NCBI GenBank assembly: GCA_964059195.1
Contig: CAXKWD010000009.1
Location: forward strand, 45,355,160-45,419,159
DNA from: Ectobius pallidus
Lineage: Eukaryota; Arthropoda; Insecta; Blattodea; Ectobiidae
Direction of reading: 5' to 3'
Length of the DNA stretch: 64,000 bases
How positions within the stretch are numbered: the first letter of the stretch is position 1; each line of letters starts with the position of its first letter. Position numbers and translations under genes: made by a program. The notes under the pieces are model-generated. The model was given only the letters and a program-made list of their open reading frames with translations, did no database searches and was not told the DNA's origin. Shown here piece after piece: positions 22,000-33,077 of the stretch.

Positions 22000-22687
22000 A
22001 TTTCCTCTATTTTTTTATTTTTTGATTGAATTCATATAAAAACCTGGAAAACCACATTTTTCATGTTATTTCGCGATAAAAAAGTTTTTTTGGGGTTAGG
22101 GTTGATGTTTATGGAAATACTGCACAAATTTTGGGAAAAAATAATTTGCGTCTTGCGAAATTCACGGATCTCTAATCATGGAACTGTAAAAATTAAATAT
22201 CTTTGTAGAATGCACGAGATTTGAGCAGGGGATTTGAAATATGCACTTCAAATTAAAAGTATGTTAAACTGAGGTCTGTTATATTGAGATTATTCTGTAA
22301 TAAAGTGTTATCATCCTTCCACCTGCCTCACCTTGGGATCAGCCATATGCTGCCAGAAAAACTGGTTTTATTACCCATCCATCTTTCCTCACCATGCAAT
22401 CACATGGGTTTACAGTGTTGTCACATTGTCACAATGATAATTTTCTGTATATTCTGTCTGGATTTCGTCTTTATGTAACAAGTATCTATTTCAGCATGTC
22501 CCTTATTTTTACTATTAATAAATTATTACTTCTTCACATTAATAATGCCTACCATACAAGAAATGAACTGGCGATTTCTCTATTACCCTTAGCAGGATGT
22601 GCTTTCTTCACACACTGATTTCATTCAGAGGAGTTCTAATTTGTTCTTAAAACTCTAATCTGAATTATGAATTACATTAAAACAAAC
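22000..22687. other. intron sequence, no gene recognised
   Basis: Only short overlapping ORFs without motifs are present upstream of exon D's donor. Confidence 0.5.
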
Positions 22688-22806
22688 CTGAGTACTTCTT
22701 GGTCCAAGCAGCCATTAAGATTTTCCAAAGCTAACTCACAATCTCTGACACTAGTTGGTTTGATCTGTGTAGAAGGAATATGTCCTTGAGTAGTCAATGC
22801 TGCTGC
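22688..22806 (-). CDS. exon D of NEMO/optineurin-family gene
   Basis: The acceptor is GTTTCAG (22807-22809) and the donor GTTTG (22683-22687). Its 119 bases enter in phase 0 and leave two bases. The peptide starts AAALTTQGHIPSTQ, probably a flexible linker, then becomes helical (RDCELALENLNGCLDQEVL). The donor is weaker than the others, but the phase relation to exons C and E is exact. Confidence 0.7.
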
Positions 22807-22809
22807 CTG

Positions 22810-23685
22810 AAACGTTCAGCATAAAAGAGGCAGGTATGAATAACTTGACTGAATAACGGGCACCAGTTATGTGTGCGTTCTCCTGCTGAGGAGTAGGCAG
22901 ACTGGCACTTTACTACAGCACATCGTCCTCTCAGAATGAAAACCTCATATCTCGAAAGAGAAGCAAGAGTATTTTTAATTATTATTAGATGGAAAAACAC
23001 ATATCTCAACTATTTGTCAGCCAATATTACAATAATAACATGTGTGCATCCCTCTAGAGAGGAAAAACAAAACCTAGTGTATTGCTAGGAGGCGTTATTA
23101 AGTGACAAAGCCATGTATGTGTTTTGTGAGATACAAGGTTTTCATTCCAAGGGGACAATATGATACAAATCAAAACCATAGCTGTTTCTTTTGCTTGATT
23201 ACAAAAATTCAGTTTCATTCTGAGCTGTGTAATTTGAATCTTGTATCTGGAGATAGTTGCACTATACATGTATATTTAATTTTTTTAATTCACCTTTGAG
23301 TATCAAAGCCTTAGCAGGATTTCACGTGTTGTGTGTACCAGTAGTCCATGCAACTATTGATACTCAACTACCTCCTACTGTAGGTGTGTTTTACGGTGTC
23401 AGTAAATTTCAACTGATCAATGAATGTGATACCAGTATGAAGTAGCAGGATGTAGCCTATCATGGTAAGTAAATACCTAATTCGGCAATTGCCTTTACGA
23501 CATGGGAAACCAGAAAAAAAACCCATGTCAAATTGACTGGCCACATCTTCTGTAGCAAAATTTTCCTCTAATTTTCTTACATTTTTTCTTATGTATACCC
23601 AACAATTTTTTAATCAAAGTACTGAACAGTTTACTAATCTTTTATAATTATCACTCTATAGGGACAATCCAAATACAGGAAGGGT
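22810..23685. other. intron sequence, no gene recognised
   Basis: Only short ORFs without recognisable domains are present. Confidence 0.5.
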
Positions 23686-23689
23686 AATT

Positions 23690-23945
23690 AAATCACGGAG
23701 GACGGAATGGACTGGACATGATGCAAGCATGGGGGAGGAAAGATATCTCAAAAATATTGACTGGGAGACCCAAAGGGAATAGACCACTTGGAAGATCTAG
23801 ACTTACATGGAAGTACAGTATCAGGATAGATTTAAGGGATTTTAGGGTTTGCGAGGGATGGGTGGATGGACTTATCACAGAATAGGGTTGAATGGAGGGC
23901 TCACGTAAGCGTGCCAATGAACCTGCGGGTTCCATAAAATAGATA
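23690..23945 (+). pseudogene. LINE 3' coding end (G-K-x-x-x-L-G-R type tail)
   Basis: One plus-strand frame reads ILTGRPKGNRPLGRSRLTWK, SIRIDLRDF and, after one stop, RANEPAGSIK. This matches the end of abundant insect LINE polyproteins, whose consensus has GKRPLGRPRRRWEDNI and ends A-M-N-L-R-V-P. Only ~80 residues remain, with a stop inside. Confidence 0.6.
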
Positions 23946-24399
23946 ATATTCCTTTAGCTTGTTTAGGAATTTCAGTACCATAAATTGCCTCTACTGTGAC
24001 ATTACGGCCACTAGAGTTAAAAATTATGGTAAATATAGTCAATAAAACAGTAAATACACTAGACTGTAGTATGCTAAAATTGGCTATTTTATAGTAACTA
24101 ATTATTCTCAAAAGTTTCCAATCTGAAAATAACCAACAGACTTAAAATCTGGAACCCTCAGGTTTTTCTTGAATAACTGTAAAGTAAATATGACTTTGGC
24201 AAATCTATAGTTTTCATTTTAGCAAACAATTTAAATGAAAATAAAAAATAAAAAAGAGTGCTGTGAAAATCTTAAATATTTTTAAGGATTTAAAACTTCA
24301 GAAGGTCACGGTGGATATAAAAAGAAAAATTGTTGCATGGGCAGCTAGAAATTTCTATGCATGACTTTTTAATTGTTGGGTGTATCATTTGAGGTGGCA

Positions 24400-25215
24400 C
24401 CACTCAACCCTCCTGCCTTGTCACTATTCCCCCTTCCATCTTACTCTGCTCCACTCCCCTCCATGTGGTATGTGTTAACCACCCATGACGGTGCGGCTTC
24501 CAGTAAATTTTTCCTCATCCATGCCAGTCCCAGCTCTGCTGGCTAGGGGAGCACGTTGCGCTTCGCTACCAAGAGCCTTTGTGTGAACATCTGATATTCG
24601 CATAATGTATTACAGTCGTCTTTTGTCTTAAGGTAAATTGTAAAAGCACTTAGAATTGGAGTTCTATATGGTGTGACTAGCATGTGTTTGGAACCAAAGG
24701 GGTTCAAACAGTATAAAAGGTGAGCTTCATTAGTTCTATTTCGTGTCAACAAGCACAGCCATGTTGTATGGAAAAATGCCACTTGGTGCCAAAAATCTTG
24801 TGATGTTTTAGGGCAGCTGTCTCAAACTGAGGTAGGTGACTTTTATCTTTAATCATCCTTCTTTTATTTGGTTATTTCGAGTTCCTTTTCTGAAATTATA
24901 ATACTGATTGAGTAATTCTCAGATAGGAAGCCCTCTTTCATAATGTGGGTGAGGGGCTTGCTTGTGTTTGAGTGGTGATTTAATAACCTGGTTCTAGTAA
25001 TATAATTTGTAAAATTATGAGATTTGTTTTTTTATTTAGTTCGCTTTCACCACCAAACAGGGTAAGGTTAAATGCCCCTACCCTTGTACTGCCTTCTCTG
25101 TAAAATTCATTAAGTTGGTGGGGGTCTTCTTCTTAATATTTGGATTGTTCTAATATTCTGTTTTTGCGCTGTTACCTCAGTTTGAAAACATGCCTTTTAT
25201 ATTTTGAAATTAGCT
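24400..25215 (+). repeat. diverged LTR-like block
   Basis: The order of features recalls the LTRs at 8375 and 41953: a pyrimidine-rich block, a TATAAAAGG box (24714), a CAGCCATGTTGTATGG-like block, then an AT-rich tail with GGTAAGG and GGTGGGGGTCTTCTTCTTAATATTTGG strings. Identity is low and no TSD was found. It is truncated at or near the LINE that starts at about 25216. Confidence 0.3.
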
Positions 25216-25220
25216 AGCTT

Positions 25221-26361
25221 TTGTGGATGACACGAGGGAGCCTATTCTTTCTTTCGAACATCTTTATTAACGACTTTTCACATTTTGTGCCATACAAAAG
25301 TGTTCTTTATGCAGATGACACAACCTTGTTATCCTCTAATCAAAACTCGGAGATAAATTCAGTTATAATGAACTATATGGTAGAAAGATCCTTCCTTTGG
25401 TTTACAGCGAATAAATTGATTGTTAACTCCAATAAAACTGAAGAAATTTACTTCAGTTTAGATTCAAAGGTTGAAAATAGCTCTGTTAAGTTATTAGGCA
25501 TAAATCTTGACTCAAAACTTAATTGGATTGCTCATACTGATGCCTTATGTAGTCGCTTGTCAAGAATAATCTTTTTGCTGAAAAGGTTAAAATTAAGTGT
25601 TAGCTTCAACTTAATGATAACTGCATATTTTGCTCTTTTTCATACCCACCTGTGCTATGGGACACTACTATGGGGAAACTCTACTGGAGCAAAAGCAATT
25701 TTCCGATGTCAGAAAAAAGCTATACGTAGTATGCTAGGTATCAGTAATAGAGAATCTTGTAGACCCTATTTCACTGAATTTGGTATACTCACACTTCCAT
25801 GCATCTTCATTCTACAGAACTTAATTTTTATCAAGGAAAATTTAAATACATATAATTTAAGAAGCACACAACACTCATATAATACTAGATACCAAAATTT
25901 AATTGATGTAAATTTCACTAGATTGAGGAAAACACAGCAAAGTTATGTATACATTGGAGTCAAATTGTTTAACAAACTCCCTATCAGAGCTCGATACATA
26001 CCGTTAAAACAATTTAAGAATATTTTGATTAAATGGCTAAAAAAGAAATGCTTTTATTCAACTGAAGAAATGTTAGTGCTTAATATAAATGACTTAGAAT
26101 TTTAAACATGTTAAATATGGTAGATAAGCCTACTGTGATTTTACTGACTCTATTCATTTTGATTTTATTTTGTCTTATGGTTTGACTAAATTTATTTTAC
26201 TAAATGTATTTATCTTGGTTTTTACTTCGTTTTATGAAAATGAAGTTTGAATTAGCAACTAAGATCTTTTATACCTATGTAATAAATGGACTTTGTCAAT
26301 ACAATGTATATATTGTTGGACGACAATAAAAAGATTATTGATTATTGATTATTATTATTAT
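25221..26361 (+). mobile_element. 5'-truncated CR1/jockey-group LINE
   Basis: Reverse transcriptase coding sequence (25221-26105) is followed by a 240-bp 3' UTR and an ATTATTG-type repeat tail at 26329-26361. The catalytic box reads LYADDTTLL, followed by ANKLIVNSNKTE and KLLGINLDSKLNW. Downstream are CYGTLLWGNS, KAIRSMLG and HSYNTR, typical of the C-terminal part of CR1/jockey-group proteins. All upstream domains are missing. The surviving 294 codons are uninterrupted, so the copy is fairly young. Confidence 0.75.
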
Positions 26362-27130
26362 TTTAATTTCTGGCATGTTAATGATTTCTTTAACTCAAAT
26401 TGTTTCAGCCTATTATATTAGTCCAGGCAACGAATGAAAAATAGAAGAAGAAAAAAATCGTGTAGTTTTGAAATTTTGCAGAGATGTCGGAGGGAGTGTC
26501 CTGAACAAAAGTCCCCAAAGGTGGGGGGTGAGCGGGGGCCAGGGGAGCCCGCAGAAGGTCCCATTTTTAGGTTTTTCGCTTATACCTAAACAATGGTGCA
26601 TTGTAGAGGAAAAATTGCTATATACAAAATTAAAGCTGATAAAATTTCCTACAAGTTTGGTCCTACTCAATTCTTCCTATTTCCAATAGCTTTGAGATAT
26701 CTGCCAACGAAAATAACAAATTTTCAAAAAAAGCTCTTTCACCTCGCGCTTTTTGACACACTTTGTCTTCTAGCGCTTCATCCCTTAGGTATACAGCATG
26801 ATATTTTATGTGTAACGTTAACCAATAGTAAGTATATTTTTCTAAGAACTAGTTTGCTTGCTTGGCATCAAAATAATTTAATTATAATCTGATTTCATTT
26901 TCGTTAAAAAAAATAATATATAGGTGTATGTAAAACAGAATTTCCAGAACTATGTCATACTTCATATCCTTCTATATCCTGAACTATTAAATCCACAAAA
27001 ATATCATTCAGATCAATTTTACAAGAACTTCTATGTAAAAATTATTGAAATAACTCATTTTCAACAGATAAGGGTTAATATTAAATATTTAATACACTAT
27101 TCCACCTTTACCCTTAACATATAATATACA
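26362..27130. other. AT-rich sequence without a recognised gene
   Basis: The block 26413-26760 has GC-rich strings (GTGAGCGGGGGCC) and resembles in style the long terminal repeats at 1.35 and 33.2 kb, but I could not match it to either. Confidence 0.4.
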
Positions 27131-27217
27131 TACATACTTAATTCAGTTTTCCACTCAACTTCACTATATAAGTAATGACTTACACATAATGCATTTCACA
27201 GCTTCTTAGCTGCATCA

Positions 27218-28117
27218 TCAGATGAGGTCAACTGCCGAGTTTGCTGGAGGACCGGTAGATGTCTCTGTTGGGCGTATCAGTGTAGTGATGAGGTCGTTTT
27301 CCTTTGGGATATCGAAATTAACCAAGTTATTCTTGTTCCTTTGAATGAAAATTTTTTCCCATACCGTTAGTTCTATCGGTTTTGTTACTGATTTTACTAA
27401 TTTAATGTCCTCTTCAAATTCATGTCCTGTGGTCCAAAAATGATGTGCAACAGCCGACTTTTCTGTTTGTTTGTACTTTATATTTCTTAAGTGTTCCTTA
27501 TGCCTTATATTTAAATTTCTCTTGGTTTTTCCAATATACAGTTTGTTGCAGTCTTTGCATTTTAATTCATAAATGCCCGAGTTTTTCTTTGGGGGAATCT
27601 TATCCATTTGTCCAGATTTTAGTAGTGTTTTTATGTTGGATCTGTTGATGGGGGCCAGTCTTATATCCCCTTCTTTGAAAATCTTCTCAAATTTGTAGTG
27701 TAGTCTAGGGTGAAAAGTGAACTTTTTGAAAGTGTGATCTTTAATGTTTCTTAAAGTGCAATTTTCTCGTATTAGCTTTTGTTTTTCAAACTTTTTGATT
27801 CTCTTGTTAACTAAATCTGTGTCGAAGCCGTTTTTGAGTGCGGTGTCCAAGATATGCTGGTATTCATTGTTGTATTCAGAACTGTTCATAGGTATGTTTA
27901 CTAATCTAAAAGCAAGGCTATTAAAGATCGCATGTTTGTGTGAACTTGGGTTGTGTCCATCTTGTTTAATGTAGTTGTCTACATGTGTTGCTTTCCTGAA
28001 AATGCCAAACTCAATCCTGTTGTGGTTTCTAATGATTTTGATGTCTAAAAAAGGTAAGAAGTTTTCTGATTCAACCTCTGCAGTGAATTTTATTGAGTTA
28101 TCCTGTAGGTTCAACAA
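27218..28117 (-). CDS. PLE protein C-terminal half with GIY-YIG nuclease (left arm)
   Basis: The 299-codon ORF starts beyond the YVDD box of a Penelope-type reverse transcriptase (NFLPFLDIKIIRN, FGIFRKATHVDNYI, HKHAIFNSLAFRLVN). It ends with the GIY-YIG endonuclease (GIYELKCKDCNKLYIGKTKR, then NIRHKEHLRN and HHFWTTGHEF). The GIY and YIG elements and the following Arg are intact. It lacks the RT catalytic core and cannot be a complete element. The ORF's ATG is probably not a natural start. Confidence 0.75.
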   Translation of the reverse strand: MLNLQDNSIKFTAEVESENFLPFLDIKIIRNHNRIEFGIFRKATHVDNYIKQDGHNPSSHKHAIFNSLAFRLVNIPMNSSEYNNEYQHILDTALKNGFDTDLVNKRIKKFEKQKLIRENCTLRNIKDHTFKKFTFHPRLHYKFEKIFKEGDIRLAPINRSNIKTLLKSGQMDKIPPKKNSGIYELKCKDCNKLYIGKTKRNLNIRHKEHLRNIKYKQTEKSAVAHHFWTTGHEFEEDIKLVKSVTKPIELTVWEKIFIQRNKNNLVNFDIPKENDLITTLIRPTETSTGPPANSAVDLI

Positions 28118-28219
28118 CTTTAATGCATCTCCTGCAGTTAACAGGAAACTGGAATTTTATTGAGTTATCCTGTAGGTTCAACAACTTTAATGCATCTCCT
28201 GCAGTTAACAGGAAACTGG

Positions 28220-29136
28220 CAGGAGATGCATTAAAGTTGTTGAACCTACAGGATAACTCAATAAAATTCACTGCAGAGGTTGAATCAGAAAACTTCTTAC
28301 CTTTTTTAGACATCAAAATCATTAGAAACCACAACAGGATTGAGTTTGGCATTTTCAGGAAAGCAACACATGTAGACAACTACATTAAACAAGATGGACA
28401 CAACCCAAGTTCACACAAACATGCGATCTTTAATAGCCTTGCTTTTAGATTAGTAAACATACCTATGAACAGTTCTGAATACAACAATGAATACCAGCAT
28501 ATCTTGGACACCGCACTCAAAAACGGCTTCGACACAGATTTAGTTAACAAGAGAATCAAAAAGTTTGAAAAACAAAAGCTAATACGAGAAAATTGCACTT
28601 TAAGAAACATTAAAGATCACACTTTCAAAAAGTTCACTTTTCACCCTAGACTACACTACAAATTTGAGAAGATTTTCAAAGAAGTGGATATAAGACTGGC
28701 CCCCATCAACAGATCCAACATAAAAACACTACTAAAATCTGGACAAATGGATAAGATTCCCCCAAAGAAAAACTCGGGCATTTATGAATTAAAATGCAAA
28801 GACTGCAACAAACTGTATATTGGAAAAACCAAGAGAAATTTAAATATAAGGCATAAGGAACACTTAAGAAATATAAAGTACAAACAAACAGAAAAGTCGG
28901 CTGTTGCACATCATTTTTGGACCACAGGACATGAATTTGAAGAGGACATTAAATTAGTAAAATCAGTAACAAAACCGATAGAACTAACGGTATGGGAAAA
29001 AATTTTCATTCAAAGGAACAAGAATAACTTGGTTAATTTCGATATCCCAAAGGAAAACGACCTCATCACTACACTGATACGCCCAACAGAGACATCTACC
29101 GGTCCTCCAGCAAACTCGGCAGTTGACCTCATCTGA
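28220..29136 (+). CDS. PLE protein C-terminal half with GIY-YIG nuclease (right arm)
   Basis: This is the mirror copy of the left-arm ORF. The open frame extends leftwards to 28093 only by reading through the palindrome centre. One visible difference is V for G in EVDIRLAPIN. The same GIY-YIG residues are present. The near identity of the arms implies that the duplication is recent or maintained by conversion. Confidence 0.75.
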
Positions 29137-29160
29137 TGATGCAGCTAAGAAGCTGTGAAA
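29133..29160 (+). ncRNA. hammerhead-like core at PLE 3' end (right arm)
   Basis: CTGATGA (29133-29139) is followed by GCAGC...GCTGT, which can pair with a six-base loop, then GAAA at 29157-29160. It overlaps the last codons of the ORF. The mirror copy is on the minus strand at 27194-27221. The stem III and cleavage triplet downstream (TGCATTATGTGTAAGTC) are imperfect, so activity is doubtful. Confidence 0.35.
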
Positions 29161-29300
29161 TGCATTATGTGTAAGTCATTACTTATATAGTGAAGTTGAG
29201 TGGAAAACTGAATTAAGTATGTATATTTGATTACTTCACTGTGAATCCCGGTTACAATTTTTATTTATTAATATAATATACAACTTATTATGAAAATGCA

Positions 29301-29327
29301 TTTCGGCGTATGCTGCGCCATCTTCAG
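29301..29327 (-). ncRNA. hammerhead-like core at 3' end of second PLE
   Basis: On the minus strand CTGAAGA (29327-29321) is followed by GGCG or CGCC stem II halves (29316-29319 with 29305-29308) and GAAA (29304-29301). Just downstream TG...CA can form a 2-bp stem III and is followed by TA, compatible with an AUA cleavage triplet. One T is extra before stem II, as in the other copies here. Stem I pairing is partial. Confidence 0.4.
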
Positions 29328-29399
29328 TTCAAATAAGATGTAATGAACACCACAATTCTTCTCAAATAATGTTGTTTATAAAATTTGTTAATTGGTAAC

Positions 29400-30789
29400 C
29401 TAGGTCACCGTTGTAGTCAAGTCAAATAAATGATTTTGGTCAATTATGTTTTCATTAAGGATGTTATTTCTGTTCTTATAAATTTGAACGTTTTCCAATG
29501 TATTTAGTCTAACACCCTTATCACAGATATGTAGGACTTCCATGGTGTTATTTAAATTATCCAATCTATGACCACTATCAAGCAGGTGTTTAGCATACGC
29601 TGAGCGTAATCTGCCATATTTAAAGTCAGAGACATGTTCATTGAATCTTTGCTTGAATTTTCTACCAGTTTGTCCCACATATATCTTTTTGCAATCAATA
29701 CACATCAATTTGTACACTCCACTTTCTTCCATTTTATCCACAGAGTTAGTATTATTGCTGTACAACTTATTCTTTAAGTTGCAGTTTGTTCTGTAAGCAA
29801 TTTTAAAGTTTTCTTTACGTAGTAACTTTGTTATAGCATGTATTCTGTTATCTGTGTAATTAAATGTAGCAAAATATTTATTATTGTTGTCTTTTTGTAG
29901 AGGTGTGAGTTGGCTAATGGGGTTTTGTTTGTTATGTAATTTCATTTTGTGTTTTCTGATTAAATTTCTAATCATACTTTTATTGTAACCATTATTTTCG
30001 GCAATTTTCATAATTGTACTACATTCTTTGTTGTAGTTAGTTTCATTCATGGGTATGTTAACCATTCTGTATACCATGCTGTTGAAAGCAGCCATTTTGT
30101 GGCTAATAGGATGATTAGAAGAATTGCCGATAATATTATCCGAATAGGTATTTTTTCTGAATATACCAAAATCGAGTGTCTTGTTGTTTCTGGTAATACT
30201 GAGATCCAAGTAGTGTAGTGAATAATTCTCTTCTTTCTCAAGAGTGAATTTCAGATGATTATTGATGTTATTAAAATCTTTGAAAATATCTTCTACTTTG
30301 TTCTTATTGCAAATGATAAGAATATCGTCAACATATCTTTGATAAGTGGTAATTTTATATTTAAATATAAAATTTGTATATATTCTTGTTCAATATGTTG
30401 TAAGTAGGCTTCTGTTATAATCCCAGAAAGCGGCGATCCCATTGCTACTCCTCTTTATTAACACAAGTGTCTTTTATTTTGTTAACCAAATCAATTGAAT
30501 TTATGACATTATATCTGTAGGGCAGATTTAATCTCTGCTTTAATATTTTCCCCAACATTTTTGAAATTTTATAGCTAGGAGCATTTAAGAAATTCACCAC
30601 TGGTCTTATTGGATTATTTACTTTGTGTGTTTTGATTAGCGACCTCAGTTCTGGAGTTCTGGGGTTCATATTTATGCACTTTTTCTTCTCCATTTCACTC
30701 AGTATTAAATTAGATTCTTTAACAGCTTTTTTGATAGCTGTCCGAAAGTTATCAGTGGGGTCTTTTTCTAAAATTTCTATATTATTCAT
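29400..30789 (-). pseudogene. PLE reverse transcriptase/GIY-YIG protein with frameshifts
   Basis: Minus-strand order: 30445-30789 carries the RT region (SLIKTHKVNNPIRPVVNFLN, APSYKISKMLGK). Near 30240-30440 come GVAMGSPLSGIITEAYLQHIE and, in a shifted frame, the catalytic RYVDDILIICNKN. 29400-30209 continues with HYLDLSITRNN, FGIFRKNTYSD and the GIY-YIG nuclease (GVYKLMCIDCKKIYVGQTGR, KQRFNEH). It is related to, but clearly different from, the palindromic PLE next to it. At least two frame breaks make it non-functional. Confidence 0.8.
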
Positions 30790-30791
30790 GT

Positions 30792-30880
30792 CAAAGCGGA
30801 TAAAGGCAATACCATAGTCTTACTTAACAAACAGGACTACATAAACAAGACTTTTGAGTTTATAAGAAACAATAATATAG
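30792..30880 (+). pseudogene. inverted 5' piece of the second PLE
   Basis: The plus strand reads KADKGNTIVLLNKQDYINKT and then FEFIRNNNIEI. This is the segment that normally precedes the NNIEILEKDP start of the minus-strand part. The K-A-D-K-G string is a standard motif upstream of the RT fingers in Penelope-like elements. Confidence 0.75.
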
Positions 30881-30890
30881 AAATTGTTCT

Positions 30891-31436
30891 TTGCCTTCAC
30901 ATTTATTAATTATTGTAATGATTTTGGTTAAATAATATTGCTAAAAACAATTTCAATGTTGAACAATGCTTCCACTTATACTTGAAGAACTATGCTTCCA
31001 CTTATTATCGAAAAGCCTTGGAACTGAGTTCCGAGTCTCTTTGATAAATTGTCTCCTCCCCAGGATCCTAATTCTTTTCCAGAGCCTTGCGATGAATACC
31101 CAGTGTCCTTGTCATCTCCTGATTGTTGCTGGGAGTAGGGGGACAGTGCCTGGAATACGCCCCATTAAATATAATATTGGCTATTTATTTTTGTTAGTAT
31201 GTAAGTTAATGGGGGTTGTTGTTAATCTTATTGCAGATTTTAACTAACCAAAACCTTCCTTCATGTGAAGTATTTTAGGAACATAATGTGGTTCATATTT
31301 CATGTTAACCTGTAAGTCCCTGCTTCTTTAAAGTGCTTCTTTCAGTATTTGATAACTCATTATATAATTCTAAACTTAATACAATTTGCATCCTATTTCT
31401 GAAAATCTGAGATATGGAAAGAAAAATGGAACTTAC
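30891..31436. other. intron sequence, no gene recognised
   Basis: Two short CTTCCACTTAT repeats lie at 30968-31010. Nothing else is recognised before exon C's donor. Confidence 0.5.
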
Positions 31437-31559
31437 TTTTGCTCTCTCTTCCTTCAGCTGCTGCATCAGGACATTGATTTGAGCTTTCTGCTCATCAAGA
31501 ACACGTAAAAGATGAGCGTACTGCAAGTCACTGACTTCTGGAGTATGCCCAACTCCTAC
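31437..31559 (-). CDS. exon C of NEMO/optineurin-family gene
   Basis: The acceptor is GTCAACAG (31560-31562) and the donor GTAAG (31432-31436). The exon has 123 bases and phase 0 at both ends. It encodes 41 residues starting VGVGHTPEVSDLQ, then a heptad segment (HLLRVLDEQKAQINVLMQQL) ending KEERAK. It is separated from exon B by a 380-bp intron, the shortest in the gene, so these two exons are the most secure linkage. Confidence 0.8.
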
Positions 31560-31941
31560 CTGTTGACAGAAATACTGCATGGGAACAAATTGCATCAAAT
31601 AAAGCAAACTGTGTTGCAAACTATTTAAAACTGCAAACAAGTATAATTATTTACATTCTTTATAACAGTGAAGTGACAGATATTGTAAAGTCAAAATTTC
31701 CTACTAGCCTACTTCTCCCATTCTTATCTTATTTCAGCTACTTCTCTATAATTCAATGTACTTGTATGCTTTGTGTATGTGGGAGAAGATAAAGGAGGCA
31801 CGGCTGATGACTAGAAAGCAGGGCAAATATTTATTAAAGTAGTAAAATTCATATTTTTTAACAACACTTTTCCTGTTTCAATTCTATAGATACTTTCTAC
31901 TCATAGGGATTCATTTATATCAGTTCTTTCAAATTTCTTAC

Positions 31942-32274
31942 CTGTCTAGACACAGCTAACTTATAATTCAAGGCATCTCTTTCTTTGCGTAGTTCTGTAA
32001 GTTGCTCTTTTTCCAACTCCATTTCTGCCTTCTGTGCTGCAAGATCTCTTTCCAGTCTTGTTCTCTGAGCTGTTACTCTCTCAACATCTACAGTCAACTG
32101 TCGCCTGGCACGCTCTGCAGTCTCCAACTGGCGGTTCACTTGCTCTAATAGTCCACTCAGTTCCATTTCCTTTTTGCTTGGGGGACCACCGATATCTTTT
32201 CGTGGCACTGGAGCTGCCAGTTTCTGCCGAAGTTCAGCAATCTTAACTTTCAATTCCACATTCTCCATTTTTAA
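31942..32274 (-). CDS. exon B of NEMO/optineurin-family gene (long coiled coil)
   Basis: The acceptor is TTTCTGCAG (32275-32280) and the donor GTAAGAA (31937-31941). It has 333 bases, phase 0 at both ends and encodes 111 residues. The product is a long coiled coil with a Pro-rich break (KLAAPVPRKDIGGPPSKKE) and heptads rich in E, R, Q and L (LLEQVNRQLETAERARRQL, RLERDLAAQKAEMELEK). In NEMO the N-terminal coiled coil contacts IKK kinases. Whether this segment does so cannot be told from sequence alone. Confidence 0.8.
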
Positions 32275-33077
32275 CTGCAGAAAAACAGAGCACTAATATT
32301 AGAACCATTCTGGTCTTGGTTCTAGGCCTGTATGATAGCTACCATTTAATTTAGAGATCTGAATACAGTACTATCAAGCAGAGTTCTTCACACTGTAAAA
32401 ACTGACAAAGGCTCAAGACCCTTTCTATTCTGGTAGAATTAAGACCATTAGGCCATCTATTCAATTCTAGCAGACAATGAAATAATACAAATCTTACAAA
32501 TAAAATCAAGAGAATATACAATTTTATAACTAGGAGATTTAAGCGCAGTTATGGTAGCACAAAATAACTTAAAATATTTGAAACTACAATAGTACAAAGA
32601 CATTTATCTACAGTGCCTAGCACCATGGGAATAAGCACATCCGGAGTCTCATACTGGCACTAGCCAATACATGGAATGCTTATTCAGCAGCTGGCACAGC
32701 TGAGTGTATTGCTATTTATTATACTATGATTCTATGTCTGCATACTGTGAAGTCCAGTCTGTAAATCTGTGACAAATCAATGTGATATTTAATTGTATAC
32801 TGTGTTTAATTGTGCATGTAATGCCCAGAGTAAGTTACCGCATTGACAGTGTTGCATCGTCTATTTGGTAGGATAATTTTCAGTAAGAATATAATTATGT
32901 ACAGTGATTAATTGTGCACGTAATAACCAGAGTAAAATACCACATTGATAGAATAGTGTTGTCTATTTGTTAGGAGAAATTATGTGTAAGAATTTGTGTA
33001 CTACGACAGAATTACATTGTCTTATTTGGTAGTAGGATCATTCCGTATTAAATCGACAAATGGGCTTAGAAATTCGT
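32275..33077. other. intron sequence, no gene recognised
   Basis: Partly repetitive: the strings TAATTGTGCATGTAATGCCCAGAGTAA (about 32810) and TAATTGTGCACGTAATAACCAGAGTAA (about 32910) are a diverged tandem pair with ~100-bp period. Confidence 0.5.

Larger units (their letters stand above)
27135..29225. mobile_element. near-perfect palindrome of a Penelope-like element
   Basis: Each arm is about 1 kb. The right arm from 28219 is the reverse complement of the left arm ending at 28202, with a 16-base spacer at 28203-28218. I saw one amino-acid difference between the two encoded proteins. Both arms are 5'-truncated at the same point and joined through their 5' ends. The left arm also has an extra ~64-bp tandem copy next to the centre. 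Confidence 0.85.
29240..30890 (-). mobile_element. second Penelope-like element with 5' inversion
   Basis: The minus-strand PLE sequence runs from its 3' end near 29240 up to 30789. From 30792 to about 30880 the preceding part of the same protein is encoded on the plus strand. The two parts share the string AATAATATAGAAATT at the breakpoint ends. This is the signature of a 5' inversion during insertion (twin-priming-like). Confidence 0.75.
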
